Notes: generated from the letters alone by a model not told the origin. A stretch of DNA of 64,000 nt from Amycolatopsis suaedae (GCF_004214935.1 NZ_SFCC01000009.1:248001-312000), one strand, 5' to 3'. Shown: positions 1 to 7,609, numbered from the stretch's first letter. Numbers and translations: made by a program.

Positions 1-725
1 GCGACGCTGACGACGTCGACCGTGCCGACGATGGTGCCGCCGCCTGCCAGGATCAGCACCAGGACCACCAGCGGCGCCGAGGTGATCGGCGAGCGGGTGG
101 CGTCGCGGCGGGCCGGAACCACGGCGGGTTCGGTGCCGCGTTGCGCGGCGAACAGCAGCGCCCCCAGCGTCAGCAGGGCGGCGGCCACCAGCGGGCCGGC
201 CTCCGGAAAGACCACGGTGCTGAGCGCGACGGACAGGGCCGGGCCGACCACGTAGGTCAGTTCGTCCACAACGGACTCGAACGCGAAGGCCGTGTGCAGC
301 CGCGGCGAGTCCTGGTACAGCCGCGACCAGCGGGCGCGGACCATCGCCGCCAGATTCGGCATGCAGCCGGCCGCGACGGCGAGGACGAACAGCGTCCAGG
401 CGGGCGCGTCGTAGCGGGCGCACAGCAGCAGGCCGCCGAGCGCGGCCACGCTGATCCCGGTGGCCGGCAACAGGATCCGGGCCTGGCCGCGCCGGTCGAC
501 CAGCCGGGAGACCTGCGGCCCGGCGACCGCGAGGGACAGGGTGAAGGCCGCGGCGACGGCTCCGGCCAGGCCGTACTCGCCGCGCAGCTGCGACAGCATC
601 GTGATGATCCCGATGCCGGTCATGGGCATCGCGGTCCGGGCGACGAAGGCCGCCGCCGTGAACGCCAGTGAGCCGCGGGCGGCGAACAGCTCACGGTACG
701 GGTTGCTCCGGATAAAATTGAACAC
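1..725 (-). CDS. MFS transporter, C-terminal part beyond window edge
   Basis: Reading leftward from a GTG at 725 gives an open frame of about 241 codons that runs off the window edge. The product starts MFNFIRSNPYRELFAARGS and continues as alternating hydrophobic segments with short basic loops (VDRRGQAR after the third segment, RARWSRLYQDSPRLHTAFAFE mid-protein). This is the pattern of the N-terminal half of a major facilitator efflux permease; about seven membrane segments are visible. The RARWS...FESVVDE stretch is familiar from actinobacterial MFS proteins of unknown substrate. A short inverted repeat (ACTC-gtta-GAGT, 724-735) covers the start codon and could be an operator. The gene is divergent from the 2H-phosphoesterase-like gene. 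The substrate cannot be inferred and the C-terminal half is not in the window. Confidence 0.85.
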   Translation of the reverse strand, partial: MFNFIRSNPYRELFAARGSLAFTAAAFVARTAMPMTGIGIITMLSQLRGEYGLAGAVAAAFTLSLAVAGPQVSRLVDRRGQARILLPATGISVAALGGLLLCARYDAPAWTLFVLAVAAGCMPNLAAMVRARWSRLYQDSPRLHTAFAFESVVDELTYVVGPALSVALSTVVFPEAGPLVAAALLTLGALLFAAQRGTEPAVVPARRDATRSPITSAPLVVLVLILAGGGTIVGTVDVVSV

Positions 726-798
726 TCGTTAGAGTTTGTCCCGGTGACGGCCGGAGGGCAAACGTGTGACGATGTGGGCTCGGCCACAGGGAGGTGCG

Positions 799-1302
799 GT
801 GACCAGGCTGTCGGTGGCGATCCGGCCGCCGTCGCGGGTGTGTGACGTGCTGCGGCGGCTGCCGCGCGAGCCCGCGTCGCGGGTGAACTGGTCGGCGCCC
901 GGGCAGTGGCTGGTGACGCTACGTCCGCTCGGTCACGTGCCCGAGCACGTGACCGGGCCGCTCGTGGACGTGCTCGCCGCCGAACTGGCCGGTGCCGGGC
1001 CCGTCCGGTGTGTGCTGGGACCGGTCACCAGGCGGATCGGCGGCCAGTGGCTGGGCGCGCCGGTGGCCGGGCTGGACGAGCTGGCGGACGTGGTGTTCGC
1101 CGCGACCGAGCCGCTGGTCCCGGTGACCCATCCGCAGCCGTTCCAGGCCGACGTCGTGCTGGCCCGCGGGCGTGTCCCGGCCGCGCTGGCCGGTCAGCCG
1201 GTCGCCGCCGAGTGGACGGCGGGCACCGTCGAGCTGCTGGCCGACAGGTCGGCGCCGGGGCGGCCCCGGTTCGATCAGCTCGCCGCGTTCCCGCTGGCCT
1301 GA
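799..1302 (+). CDS. 2H phosphoesterase (LigT/RNA 2',3'-CPDase)-like protein lacking catalytic histidines
   Basis: Product of 167 residues starting MTRLSVAIRPPSRV, which fits the usual first strand of LigT-type 2H phosphoesterases. GTG 799 is preceded by GGGAGG at 789-794; an in-frame ATG at 766 would add 11 unlikely residues. The family normally carries two HxT/S motifs. The first should lie in the strand read here as GQWLVTLRPLG, where Leu replaces His. The second should lie in FQADVVLARGR, where Asp replaces His and Val replaces Thr. The fold seems kept (WSAPGQWLVTLRPLG matches the family's W-x-P-x-x-L-H-V-T-L-x-F-L-G block), but both catalytic pairs are lost, so a binding rather than hydrolytic role is inferred. 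It overlaps the convergent TetR gene by 28 bp. The fold assignment is fairly sure; the function is unknown. Confidence 0.75.
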   Translation: MTRLSVAIRPPSRVCDVLRRLPREPASRVNWSAPGQWLVTLRPLGHVPEHVTGPLVDVLAAELAGAGPVRCVLGPVTRRIGGQWLGAPVAGLDELADVVFAATEPLVPVTHPQPFQADVVLARGRVPAALAGQPVAAEWTAGTVELLADRSAPGRPRFDQLAAFPLA

Positions 1303-1892
1303 CGGGGCGTCAGCGCGGCGCCGACGACCCGGTTCAGGGTCTCGAAGGCGCGGTCGAGGTCGACATCGCCGGGGGCCACCCGCCACTGCAGGTGGATCCC
1401 GATGGCGGCGCCGAGCAGCAGGGTGCCGATGTCGTCGGGGGTCGTCCCGTCGGGCAGTTCGTGGGTGGCGAGGCTCGTCTCGGCCCAGTCGGCGGCGTGC
1501 CGGCGGATGGCCCGGTGCAGGTCGACGTACTGGCCGTGAATCGGCGAGTCCGGGTCCATGGCATCGGCCAGCAGGCTGATCAGCAGTTTGGTGACGGGAA
1601 GCCGGACGAAGGCGGAGATCCGGCCGGTGAGGTCGGCCAGCCCGTCCGGGCCGGGGCGCTGTGGCTGGGGGAACGTGTCGATGGTCCGGCCGAAGGTGTG
1701 CTCGACCGCGGCCAGCAGCAGGCCTTCCTTGCTGCCGAAGTGCCACGGGATGGAGCCGCGGCTGATGCCGGCCAGGTCGGCGATGTCGGCGACGGTGGTC
1801 TGCCGGTAGCCGCGGTCGCCGAACGCCGTGACGGCGGCCTCGATCAGCAGCCTGCGGCTTTCCTGGCTCGTCTCGGCGCGACGGGTCGGCAT
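1275..1892 (-). CDS. TetR/AcrR-family transcriptional regulator
   Basis: A 205-residue protein. Residues about 12-58 form a TetR DNA-binding domain: SRRLLIEAAVTAFGDRGYRQ, then TTVADIADLAGISRGSIPWHFGSKEGLL with the helix-turn-helix. The C-terminal part (about 75-195) is a helical ligand-binding domain whose inducer cannot be predicted. The gene is divergent from the serine hydrolase at 1988, with a 95-bp spacer holding an inverted repeat at 1957-1978, so it probably represses itself and that hydrolase. The RBS-like AGGAGG is just upstream of the ATG (reverse complement of 1893-1899). Confidence 0.93.
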   Translation of the reverse strand: MPTRRAETSQESRRLLIEAAVTAFGDRGYRQTTVADIADLAGISRGSIPWHFGSKEGLLLAAVEHTFGRTIDTFPQPQRPGPDGLADLTGRISAFVRLPVTKLLISLLADAMDPDSPIHGQYVDLHRAIRRHAADWAETSLATHELPDGTTPDDIGTLLLGAAIGIHLQWRVAPGDVDLDRAFETLNRVVGAALTPRQASGNAAS

Positions 1893-1956
1893 CGGTCCTC
1901 CTGGTGGTCGATCTGTGTCGAAGGCTAGCGGATGTGCTGTCCGTCTGCTTCTATGT

Positions 1957-1978
1957 CAGTCAACACAGAATATGACTG
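1957..1978. promoter_or_regulatory. Inverted repeat, probable TetR operator
   Basis: CAGTCA at 1957-1962 and TGACTG at 1973-1978 form a 6-bp inverted repeat with a 10-bp spacer. It lies 10-31 bp before the serine hydrolase start, in the promoter of one or both divergent genes. The position suits TetR autoregulation; the assignment is inferred. Confidence 0.45.
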
Positions 1979-1987
1979 GGGGTCGAG

Positions 1988-3166
1988 ATGAACGCGTTGC
2001 ACGAACGGCTGACCGAGGCGGTGGGCTCGGGTGCGTTCCCCGGCGTGGTGGCGCTGGTCGCCGTCAAGGGGGAGCCGCACGTCGAGGTGCTGGGCACGTT
2101 GCATGCCGGTGGGGGTGAGCCGATGCGCAGGGACACGATCTTCCGCATGGCCTCGGCGACGAAGCCGGTCACCGCCACCGCGGTGCTGCGGCTGGTGGAG
2201 GACGGGCGGCTGCGGCTGGACGATCCGGTGCGGCGCTGGCTGCCCGAGCTGGCCGGCCGGCGGGTCCTGCGCGGCATCGACGCCGAGCTCGACGACACCG
2301 TGCCCGCCCGCCGCGAGGTGACCGTGCGCGACCTGCTGACGTTCACCTGGGGGTTCGGCATGGTGATCGCACCGCCGGGCACCTACCCGATCCAGCGGGC
2401 CATGGCGGAGCTGGGCATCGGCAGCGACGGCACGTCACCCGCGGCGCTGGATCCCGACGAGTGGCTGCGCAGGCTCGGCAGCCTGCCGCTGATGTGCCAG
2501 CCCGGGCAGCGATGGCTGTACAACACCGGGTCCGACGTGCTCGGTGTGCTGGTGGCCAGGGTGACCGGCGGGACGTTCGGAGATTTCCTCGCCGAGCGGG
2601 TGTTCGGGCCGCTGGGCATGGTCGACACCGGTTTCCACGTACCCGCCGGCAAGATCGGCAGGTTGCCGACCAGCTACGCGCACGACCCGGACACCGGCGA
2701 GCTGGTGGTGTGGGACCCGGCCGCCGGCGGCAAGTACAGCAGCCCGCCACCGTTCCAGGTCGGCGGCGACGGTCTGGTGTCCACAGTGGACGACTACCAC
2801 GTCTTCACGCAGATGCTGCTGAACGGCGGCAGGCGCGGCGCGGTCCGGATCCTGTCGGAGGAGTCCGTGCGGCAGATGACCACCGATCAGCTGACGCCGG
2901 AACAGAAAGAGGAGAAGGACAGATTCCCGGAGTTGTTCGGCGACCACGGTGGTTTCGGGTTCGGGCTGGGGGTCCGGACCATCCGCCGTGGTGCCGCCTC
3001 CGTCGGACAGTTCGGGTGGGACGGTGGCCTCGGCACGTCGGTTCAGGTCGATCCCGCGCGGCAGCTCAGCGGTGTGCTGCTGACCCAGGTGGCGCAGGAC
3101 ACGGCGGACACGCCCGGGCTCATCAGGGACTTCTGGGAGCTGGCGTACGCCGCTTTGGACGACTGA
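1988..3166 (+). CDS. Serine hydrolase, beta-lactamase/EstB family (class C-like fold)
   Basis: A 392-residue serine hydrolase of the beta-lactamase/penicillin-binding-protein-like superfamily. The SxxK motif is SATK in FRMASATKPVTATAVL (about residue 55), and the Tyr-Asn motif is in WLYNTGSDVLG (about 180). A glycine-rich FGFGLGV stretch near 320 lies where KTG/HxG motifs occur. No signal peptide is seen, so it is probably cytoplasmic and more likely an esterase or transesterase (EstB or LovD type) than a beta-lactamase. The ATG at 1988 has a GGGGG-rich SD-like stretch 4-10 bases upstream. It is divergent from the TetR gene, which probably controls it. The substrate is unknown. Confidence 0.9.
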   Translation: MNALHERLTEAVGSGAFPGVVALVAVKGEPHVEVLGTLHAGGGEPMRRDTIFRMASATKPVTATAVLRLVEDGRLRLDDPVRRWLPELAGRRVLRGIDAELDDTVPARREVTVRDLLTFTWGFGMVIAPPGTYPIQRAMAELGIGSDGTSPAALDPDEWLRRLGSLPLMCQPGQRWLYNTGSDVLGVLVARVTGGTFGDFLAERVFGPLGMVDTGFHVPAGKIGRLPTSYAHDPDTGELVVWDPAAGGKYSSPPPFQVGGDGLVSTVDDYHVFTQMLLNGGRRGAVRILSEESVRQMTTDQLTPEQKEEKDRFPELFGDHGGFGFGLGVRTIRRGAASVGQFGWDGGLGTSVQVDPARQLSGVLLTQVAQDTADTPGLIRDFWELAYAALDD

Positions 3167-3392
3167 GCGCCGTTGCGGTCGCGGTGCCGGTGTTGGTAGC
3201 CTCAGCGCGTGCCCCGTATGGGCCTACGCATGGAGGTTACGGCTTTCTGAGCCACCAGTGATCCGGACACGGCAAGGCCGTGTTCCGTATGGCTTCCCTT
3301 TCACACCAGTGTTGATCCGGTGTGTCTCCATGTCGTCAGGCAGCCTGCGGGGCTTTGTCGTGCCCGGTCACGTCGACACCGAAAGGATTGAT
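3167..3392. other. Intergenic stretch with hairpins
   Basis: The 226 bp between the serine hydrolase and the next gene hold no convincing gene. ACACGGC-aag-GCCGTGT (3267-3283) is a compact 7-bp hairpin that may terminate the upstream transcript. A second weaker hairpin (ACACC...GGTGT) follows near 3311-3331. No known riboswitch consensus was recognised. Confidence 0.4.
3267..3283 (+). terminator. Hairpin, possible terminator of the serine hydrolase gene
   Basis: Perfect 7-bp stem with a 3-nt loop, about 100 bp after the stop codon at 3166. There is no T-run, as is usual for actinobacterial terminators. Confidence 0.4.
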
Positions 3393-4247
3393 TTGACCGA
3401 GGATTTCGACCCGCGGGCGTTCCAGCGCGGGATCATCGCCGAGTTCCGTGCCAACGACGGCAGGGTCGGCGGGATGTTCGAGGGCTACCGGCTGTGTGTG
3501 CTGACCACCACCGGAGCCAGGACGGGGCTGCGGCGGGAGAGCGTGCTGGGCTATTTCGAGGTCGGCGGGCAGCCGCTGGTCGTCGCGTCGGCGATGGGGT
3601 CGGACGTGAATCCGGCCTGGTACCACAACGTCCGGGCGAATCCGGACGTCGTCGTGGAGACCGGTACCGACACCTACCGGGCGACCGCGGCCGTGACGTC
3701 CGGGGCGCGCCGCGAGGCGTTGTTCGCCGACGTGGTCGCGCAGGACGCGAGCATGGGGGAGTACCAGGCGAACACGGCGCGGCCGTTGCCGGTGGTCACG
3801 CTGACCCGGGTGCGGGGCCTGGGTGACTTCCTGCGGGAGGCACACGACTGGCTGCGTGCCGAGCTGGCGGAGCTGCGGCGGGAGGCGGACCGGGCCGTCG
3901 ACGGTGCCGGCCTCCGGCAGCAGCTGCGGCTGCACTGCCGGGAGTTCTGCGGTGCGCTGGAACAGCACCACACCGGGGAGGACAGGGGAGCGTTTCCGAT
4001 GCTGGCCGCGGCACATCCCGAGCTGGAGCCGGAACTGACCCGGCTCGGTGAGGAGCACAAGGTGGTCGCCGCGTTGCAGGCCGACATCCGGCGGCTCACC
4101 GAGGAGTACGTGCCGGGTCAGAGCGATCCGCACCGGTTGCGGGCAGAACTGAACCGGCTGGCCGACGAGCTGGAGGCGCACTTCGACTACGAGGAGCGGA
4201 CCGTGCTCGGCCGGCTCAACGCGATGGGCCCGGCACCGGACCTGTAG
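3393..4247 (+). CDS. Deazaflavin-dependent nitroreductase-like domain fused to hemerythrin HHE domain
   Basis: A 284-residue protein with two parts. Residues about 1-140 match the actinobacterial Ddn/F420-dependent nitroreductase family: LTTTGARTGLRRESVLGYF, then ASAMGSDVNPAWYHNVRANP, the usual 'GG..P.WY.NL.A.P' block. Residues about 160-275 are helical and match a hemerythrin/HHE cation-binding domain. Its candidate iron ligands are LHCREFCGALEQHHTGEDRG, EEHKVVAAL and AHFDYEERTVLG. TTG at 3393 is preferred as start: GAAAGG lies 6 bp upstream, and the product then begins TEDFDPRAFQRG, like the free-standing family. An in-frame upstream ATG (3258) would add an unlikely tail. A redox or oxygen/NO-sensing flavin enzyme is inferred from the fusion. 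Its stop codon lies in a 12-bp-stem terminator. Confidence 0.85.
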   Translation: MTEDFDPRAFQRGIIAEFRANDGRVGGMFEGYRLCVLTTTGARTGLRRESVLGYFEVGGQPLVVASAMGSDVNPAWYHNVRANPDVVVETGTDTYRATAAVTSGARREALFADVVAQDASMGEYQANTARPLPVVTLTRVRGLGDFLREAHDWLRAELAELRREADRAVDGAGLRQQLRLHCREFCGALEQHHTGEDRGAFPMLAAAHPELEPELTRLGEEHKVVAALQADIRRLTEEYVPGQSDPHRLRAELNRLADELEAHFDYEERTVLGRLNAMGPAPDL

Positions 4248-4258
4248 GTGCCGGGCCC
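4226..4258 (+). terminator. Strong GC hairpin overlapping the stop codon
   Basis: GGGCCCGGCACC (4226-4237) pairs perfectly with GGTGCCGGGCCC (4247-4258) around a 9-nt loop containing the stop codon. It is a likely terminator that insulates the methyltransferase leader downstream. Confidence 0.65.
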
Positions 4259-4301
4259 GTGTGGCCGGAATCCGGTTGCGCCCGTCGCTAGCCTTGCGGG
4301 C

Positions 4302-4325
4302 ATGAACTTCTTCTTCCGAGTCTGA
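4302..4325 (+). CDS. Short leader peptide MNFFFRV (uORF 1)
   Basis: ATG AAC TTC TTC TTC CGA GTC TGA encodes MNFFFRV, with three consecutive Phe codons followed by Arg. It sits about 110 nt before the next ORF and is followed at once by two strong hairpins. This is the layout of a ribosome-mediated attenuator, in which stalling on the Phe/Arg codons would change hairpin formation. There is no strong Shine-Dalgarno; CTAGCC lies 14-9 nt upstream, so a leaderless transcript is not excluded. The assignment rests only on arrangement. Confidence 0.5.
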   Translation: MNFFFRV

Positions 4326-4331
4326 CGCGAC

Positions 4332-4389
4332 CGCCGGCGGGTTGCGGAAACCCCTCGCCGGCGATGCGGAGCGGCGACATTCCGCTCCG
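4332..4389 (+). promoter_or_regulatory. Two consecutive leader hairpins (candidate attenuator)
   Basis: Hairpin 1: CGCCGGCG at 4332-4339 pairs with CGCCGGCG at 4356-4363, continued inside by GGTT/AACC. Hairpin 2: CGGAGCGG at 4367-4374 pairs with CCGCTCCG at 4382-4389. They lie between the MNFFFRV leader and the Shine-Dalgarno GAGGAG of the second small ORF. They could act as terminator/antiterminator or sequester translation; no T-run is present. Confidence 0.5.
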
Positions 4390-4413
4390 AGTCGCGACGA
4401 GGAGAAGATCAAC

Positions 4414-4485
4414 GTGATCTCGTTCGTACCGGCGTGCCCGCACGCCGGGGACACTCCACGTCCTGGCACCGTCGTCGCCTGGTGA
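4414..4485 (+). CDS. 23-residue upstream ORF overlapping the methyltransferase start
   Basis: GTG at 4414, with an SD-like GAGGAG around 4399-4404, opens a 23-codon ORF (MISFVPACPHAGDTPRPGTVVAW). Its TGA at 4483-4485 overlaps the GTG (4482) of the methyltransferase as GTGA, a classical translational-coupling arrangement. The peptide resembles no family known to me. Its role is probably to deliver ribosomes to the downstream start. It is the better-supported of the two small ORFs because of the SD and the 4-nt overlap. Confidence 0.55.
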   Translation: MISFVPACPHAGDTPRPGTVVAW

Positions 4486-5549
4486 CGGCCACGCGCCTGG
4501 TGGCGCGGACGGTGCGGGGAATCGAGCGGGTACTGGCCGGGGAGGTCCGGGATCGGGGACTGGGCACGGTAGAACAGCTGGACCACCGTGAGGTGTGGTT
4601 CCGCTGCCCCGATCCCGGACCGGGGGTGCTGGACCTGCGTTGTGCCGACGACGTGTTCCTGGTCGGCACCGTGGTGCACGGCGTGGGCCGGGCCCGGTCC
4701 GGCCTGCGGCTGCTGGCCGACGCCGTGAAGTCCGTGCCGGTGCCCGAGTTGCTGGCGACCCGGGCCCGGTGCGCCGGGCGGCCCGCCGGTGCGGTGGCGG
4801 TCGACGTGTCGGCGTCGTTTCTGGGCAGGCGCAACTTCACCCGGTACGACGTGGAGGACGCGGTCGGCGAACCGCTGGCCACCGCGCTCGGCCTGCCGTA
4901 CCACAGCAGGCGGGCCGGCGTCGCGCCCCCGGCGGACACTCTGGCCTGGCGGGTCACCCTCACCGGCGACCGCGCGCTGCTGGCACTGCGGATCGGCCGG
5001 CGGCCGTTGCACCGCAGGCGGTACCGCCGGGTGTCGCTGCCCGGCGCGTTGCATCCGCCGCTGGCGGCCGCGATGGTGCGGCTGGCCGGCCCGTTCGACG
5101 GGGCCCGCCTGCTGGATCCCTGCTGCGGGGTGGGAACCGTCGCCGTCGAAGCCGCGCGGTCGGGGACGGCTTTGTCCATTGTGGCCGGTGATGTGAACCC
5201 GGCGGCCGTGGCGGCCGCGGCGGCGAACGGTGTGGGCACGGCCGTCGCGTGGACGCTGGCCGACGCGGGCAGGCTGCCCGTGGCGTCCGGCTCGGTCGAC
5301 CTGGTGGTGACCAATCCGCCGTGGGGACGGCAGGTGTCACCGGCGGGCACACTGGCCCGGCGGCCGCCGAGGTTCTGGACCGAGCTGCGCCGGGTGCTGC
5401 GCCCGGACGGCCGGGCCGTGCTGCTCGTCCCGGACGCGGCGGCGCTGCTGGCCGGCGCGGCCACGCACGGGCTGACGCCCGTGGCGCGCCGGGCCGTCAG
5501 CCTGTCCGGGGCGCACCCGGAGGTTGTCACACTGGAGCCGGTGCCGTGA
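4482..5549 (+). CDS. THUMP-type SAM-dependent RNA N2-guanine methyltransferase-like protein
   Basis: A 355-residue protein. The C-terminal half is a Rossmann methyltransferase with the SAM-binding block LLDPCCGVGTVAVEAAR (about residue 212) and the catalytic TNPPWG motif (about 276). This motif is diagnostic of N6-adenine/N2-guanine methyltransferases of the TrmN/RlmL/Trm11 group. The N-terminal half (ARTVRGIERVLAGEVRDRG, then DDVFLVGTVVHG and RRNFTRYDVEDAVG) has the layout of ferredoxin-like/THUMP substrate-binding regions. A tRNA or rRNA target is therefore likely; the exact base is not predictable. GTG 4482 overlaps the stop of the 23-codon ORF. The leader with a Phe-rich peptide and hairpins suggests translation-dependent regulation. 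The next gene starts 19 bp downstream. Confidence 0.8.
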   Translation: MTATRLVARTVRGIERVLAGEVRDRGLGTVEQLDHREVWFRCPDPGPGVLDLRCADDVFLVGTVVHGVGRARSGLRLLADAVKSVPVPELLATRARCAGRPAGAVAVDVSASFLGRRNFTRYDVEDAVGEPLATALGLPYHSRRAGVAPPADTLAWRVTLTGDRALLALRIGRRPLHRRRYRRVSLPGALHPPLAAAMVRLAGPFDGARLLDPCCGVGTVAVEAARSGTALSIVAGDVNPAAVAAAAANGVGTAVAWTLADAGRLPVASGSVDLVVTNPPWGRQVSPAGTLARRPPRFWTELRRVLRPDGRAVLLVPDAAALLAGAATHGLTPVARRAVSLSGAHPEVVTLEPVP

Positions 5550-5568
5550 ACGACCCGAGGAGGCCGGT

Positions 5569-6309
5569 GTGCGCGAGGTGGCGAAGGACGTCTTCTGCGT
5601 GGGCGGAACCGACGTCAATTGGGTGCTGGTCCGCGAAGGCAGTGACCTGACCCTGATCGACGGCGGCTGGCGGGGCGACCTGCCCGCCGTCGAACGGTCC
5701 ATCCGCGCCCTCGGCCGCCGCCCCGAGGACATCCGGGCGATCCTGCTGACCCACGCCCACCTGGATCACCTGGGCGCGCTGAACCACTTCCACGACCGCT
5801 ACGGGACACCGGTGTACATGGACCCCGCCGAGGTGCCGCACGCCCGCGACGGCCGCCTGGAGCAGGCGACGCCACTGGACGTCGCCAGACGGGCCTGGCG
5901 CCCTGCCGTGCTCGCCTGGAGCGCGCGGATCATCCGGGCCGGCGCGCTCCGGCACACGTCGGTCCCGCACGCGCGGCCGTTTCCCGCCGACGGCCCGCTG
6001 GACCTGCCCGGCCGGCCGGTCCCGGTCACCTGCCACGGCCACACCTCCGGCCACAGCGCGTACCACCTGCCCGCCGCCGGTGCGGTCGCCACCGGCGACG
6101 CGCTGGTCACCGGCCACCCGCTCACCCGCCGGCACGGCCCGCAACTGCTGCCCGGGTTCTTCGCCCACTCACCGGACGAAGCGCTCGCGGCCCTGGACGT
6201 CCTCGACGGCCTCGACGCCGACCTGGTGCTGCCCGGTCACGGCCTGCCGTGGCGGGGATCGCTCGCCGAAGCCGTCGCCACCGCACGGGAGCGCGCCGCG
6301 GGCACCTGA
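5569..6309 (+). CDS. Metallo-beta-lactamase-fold hydrolase
   Basis: A 246-residue MBL-superfamily protein. The zinc motif THAHLDHLG is at about residue 62, and later metal-binding elements are CHGHTSGHSAYHL, ATGDALVTGH and LPGHGLPW. The sequence and size resemble glyoxalase II-like or general MBL hydrolases rather than true beta-lactamases; no signal peptide is present. GTG 5569 is chosen because GAGGAGG lies 5-12 bp upstream and the product begins VREVAKDVFCVGG, at the first strand. It is probably cotranscribed with the methyltransferase, 19 bp upstream. The substrate is unknown. Confidence 0.9.
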   Translation: MREVAKDVFCVGGTDVNWVLVREGSDLTLIDGGWRGDLPAVERSIRALGRRPEDIRAILLTHAHLDHLGALNHFHDRYGTPVYMDPAEVPHARDGRLEQATPLDVARRAWRPAVLAWSARIIRAGALRHTSVPHARPFPADGPLDLPGRPVPVTCHGHTSGHSAYHLPAAGAVATGDALVTGHPLTRRHGPQLLPGFFAHSPDEALAALDVLDGLDADLVLPGHGLPWRGSLAEAVATARERAAGT

Positions 6310-6322
6310 ACGGGCCCGCGGC
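6295..6322. terminator. GC hairpin between convergent genes
   Basis: GCCGCGGGC (6295-6303) pairs with GCCCGCGGC (6314-6322) around a 10-nt loop that includes the stop of the MBL gene. It probably terminates that transcript, and possibly the convergent carboxypeptidase transcript. Confidence 0.5.
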
Positions 6323-6349
6323 GTCCCCGGCGCCGGGCCGGCCGCGTGG

Positions 6350-7609
6350 TCAGAAGTCCACGCGGGCTTCCTCGGCGCCGGTTCCCACGTTGGGTCCGCG
6401 AGGCGGGATCCGGTCGTAGTCGGCGGGGTTCAGCTTGCGCACCTGGCCGCTGGCGACCGCGGACAGCATGCCGTCCAGTCCGATGTAGACCGACCTCGTC
6501 AGCACCGCACGGTGTTTCTGCCCCAGGGTCTGCGTCTGCCCGCGTACCTCGAACAACACCGTTCCGCTGCCGTTGAGGGCGAACGAGCCCAGCCCGGTAC
6601 CGGGCAGGTTGGTGTCCTGCGGGTACAGCGTCACGTTGCCGAACACCGGCCGGTTGTTGGCCGCGCCCTGCAGTGCGTTGTTCACGGCGACGTTGAGCTG
6701 CTTGGAGTAGGTCAGGTCGTAGTTCCTCGCATACTTCTCCAATCCTGGTGTGGTCGCCGGGTCGTCGACGAACTTGCCCGAGATCGACAACGTGACGAAC
6801 TCGTCGGGGTCGTCCGGCATCACGAAGCAGGCACCCTGGTGGTGCAGGTCGACGTAGGTGTCCACCTTGCCGAACTCGGCGGTCAGGCCCCGGTAGACGT
6901 CACGCACGAGGGACGTCTCCGGCGACAGGTACCAGCCGGTCTGCGCGGAGTGACCCGGCAGGTCCTCCTTGCGTGGCACGTAGTTCAGGTCCGGGTTGTA
7001 GTCGCGGTTGATGTCGAACCCGGGCCGGACGGCGTAGTCGTCACCTTGCCGTGGGGTGGTGTAGTAGTTCCAGGCCGGCTGCGCACCGCGCAGCTGCGGG
7101 TGCCGGGCGGTCACCTCCTGCCAGGTCATGTCGTTGCCGCGCCGGTCGAGTTCGGCGCCGTCCGGGTTCATCTTCGGAATGGCGACGATGGTCAGCTCGC
7201 TGCGCCACTTCCTCGCCTTGGCCGAGTCGCTCGTGCCGACCCAGTCCAGCAGGTCCAGGATCGCGTCGGTGCCGGTCTTCTCGTTGCCGTGGATCTCACT
7301 GGTCAGCAGGACGGCCTTGCGGCCGGTCCCGACGCGAGCGGTGTAGATCTCCCGGCCGCGGTTGCTGCGGCCGGCCTGCTCGACCTGGACCTTGCCGCCG
7401 CTGACCCGTTCGATCCGGTCCAGCTCGATTCCCAGCTCACGGTGGTCGGTGAACTCGTTGATCGGCAGTTCGCGGGGTGCTTCGCTGCACGCCACCGAGG
7501 TGACATTCAGGCCGTCGTCGGGTACGGCGACAGCGGGCGTGGTGCCTCCGGCCAGAGCCATGCCGGACAGGACGAGGACGGCGAGGGTGGGGAGTCTGCG
7601 TGGGCGCAT
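6350..7609 (-). CDS. Secreted M14-family zinc carboxypeptidase
   Basis: A 419-residue protein with a signal peptide (MRPRRLPTLAVLVLSGMALA, cleavage near PAVA-VP). Zinc ligands fit the M14 pattern: H and E in TSEIHGNEKTG (about residue 150) and the third His in VDLHHQG (about 257). The catalytic Glu is probably in TVLFEVRGQ near residue 380. Substrate-binding Asn/Arg are in FDINRDYNPD. It probably trims peptides or proteins outside the cell. On the minus strand, TAACAT lies 8 nt before the ATG (7610-7623 region), so the transcript may start at or next to the start codon. It is convergent with the MBL gene. Confidence 0.93.
   Translation of the reverse strand: MRPRRLPTLAVLVLSGMALAGGTTPAVAVPDDGLNVTSVACSEAPRELPINEFTDHRELGIELDRIERVSGGKVQVEQAGRSNRGREIYTARVGTGRKAVLLTSEIHGNEKTGTDAILDLLDWVGTSDSAKARKWRSELTIVAIPKMNPDGAELDRRGNDMTWQEVTARHPQLRGAQPAWNYYTTPRQGDDYAVRPGFDINRDYNPDLNYVPRKEDLPGHSAQTGWYLSPETSLVRDVYRGLTAEFGKVDTYVDLHHQGACFVMPDDPDEFVTLSISGKFVDDPATTPGLEKYARNYDLTYSKQLNVAVNNALQGAANNRPVFGNVTLYPQDTNLPGTGLGSFALNGSGTVLFEVRGQTQTLGQKHRAVLTRSVYIGLDGMLSAVASGQVRKLNPADYDRIPPRGPNVGTGAEEARVDF

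Noticed and set aside
3167-3392. Possible riboswitch upstream of the Ddn-hemerythrin gene
   Set aside because: Short hairpins only; no match to any riboswitch consensus that I know.
3336-5054. Minus-strand open frame of 572 codons across the Ddn-hemerythrin and methyltransferase genes
   Set aside because: Gln/Arg/Pro-rich shadow product; the plus-strand genes have clear motifs and starts.
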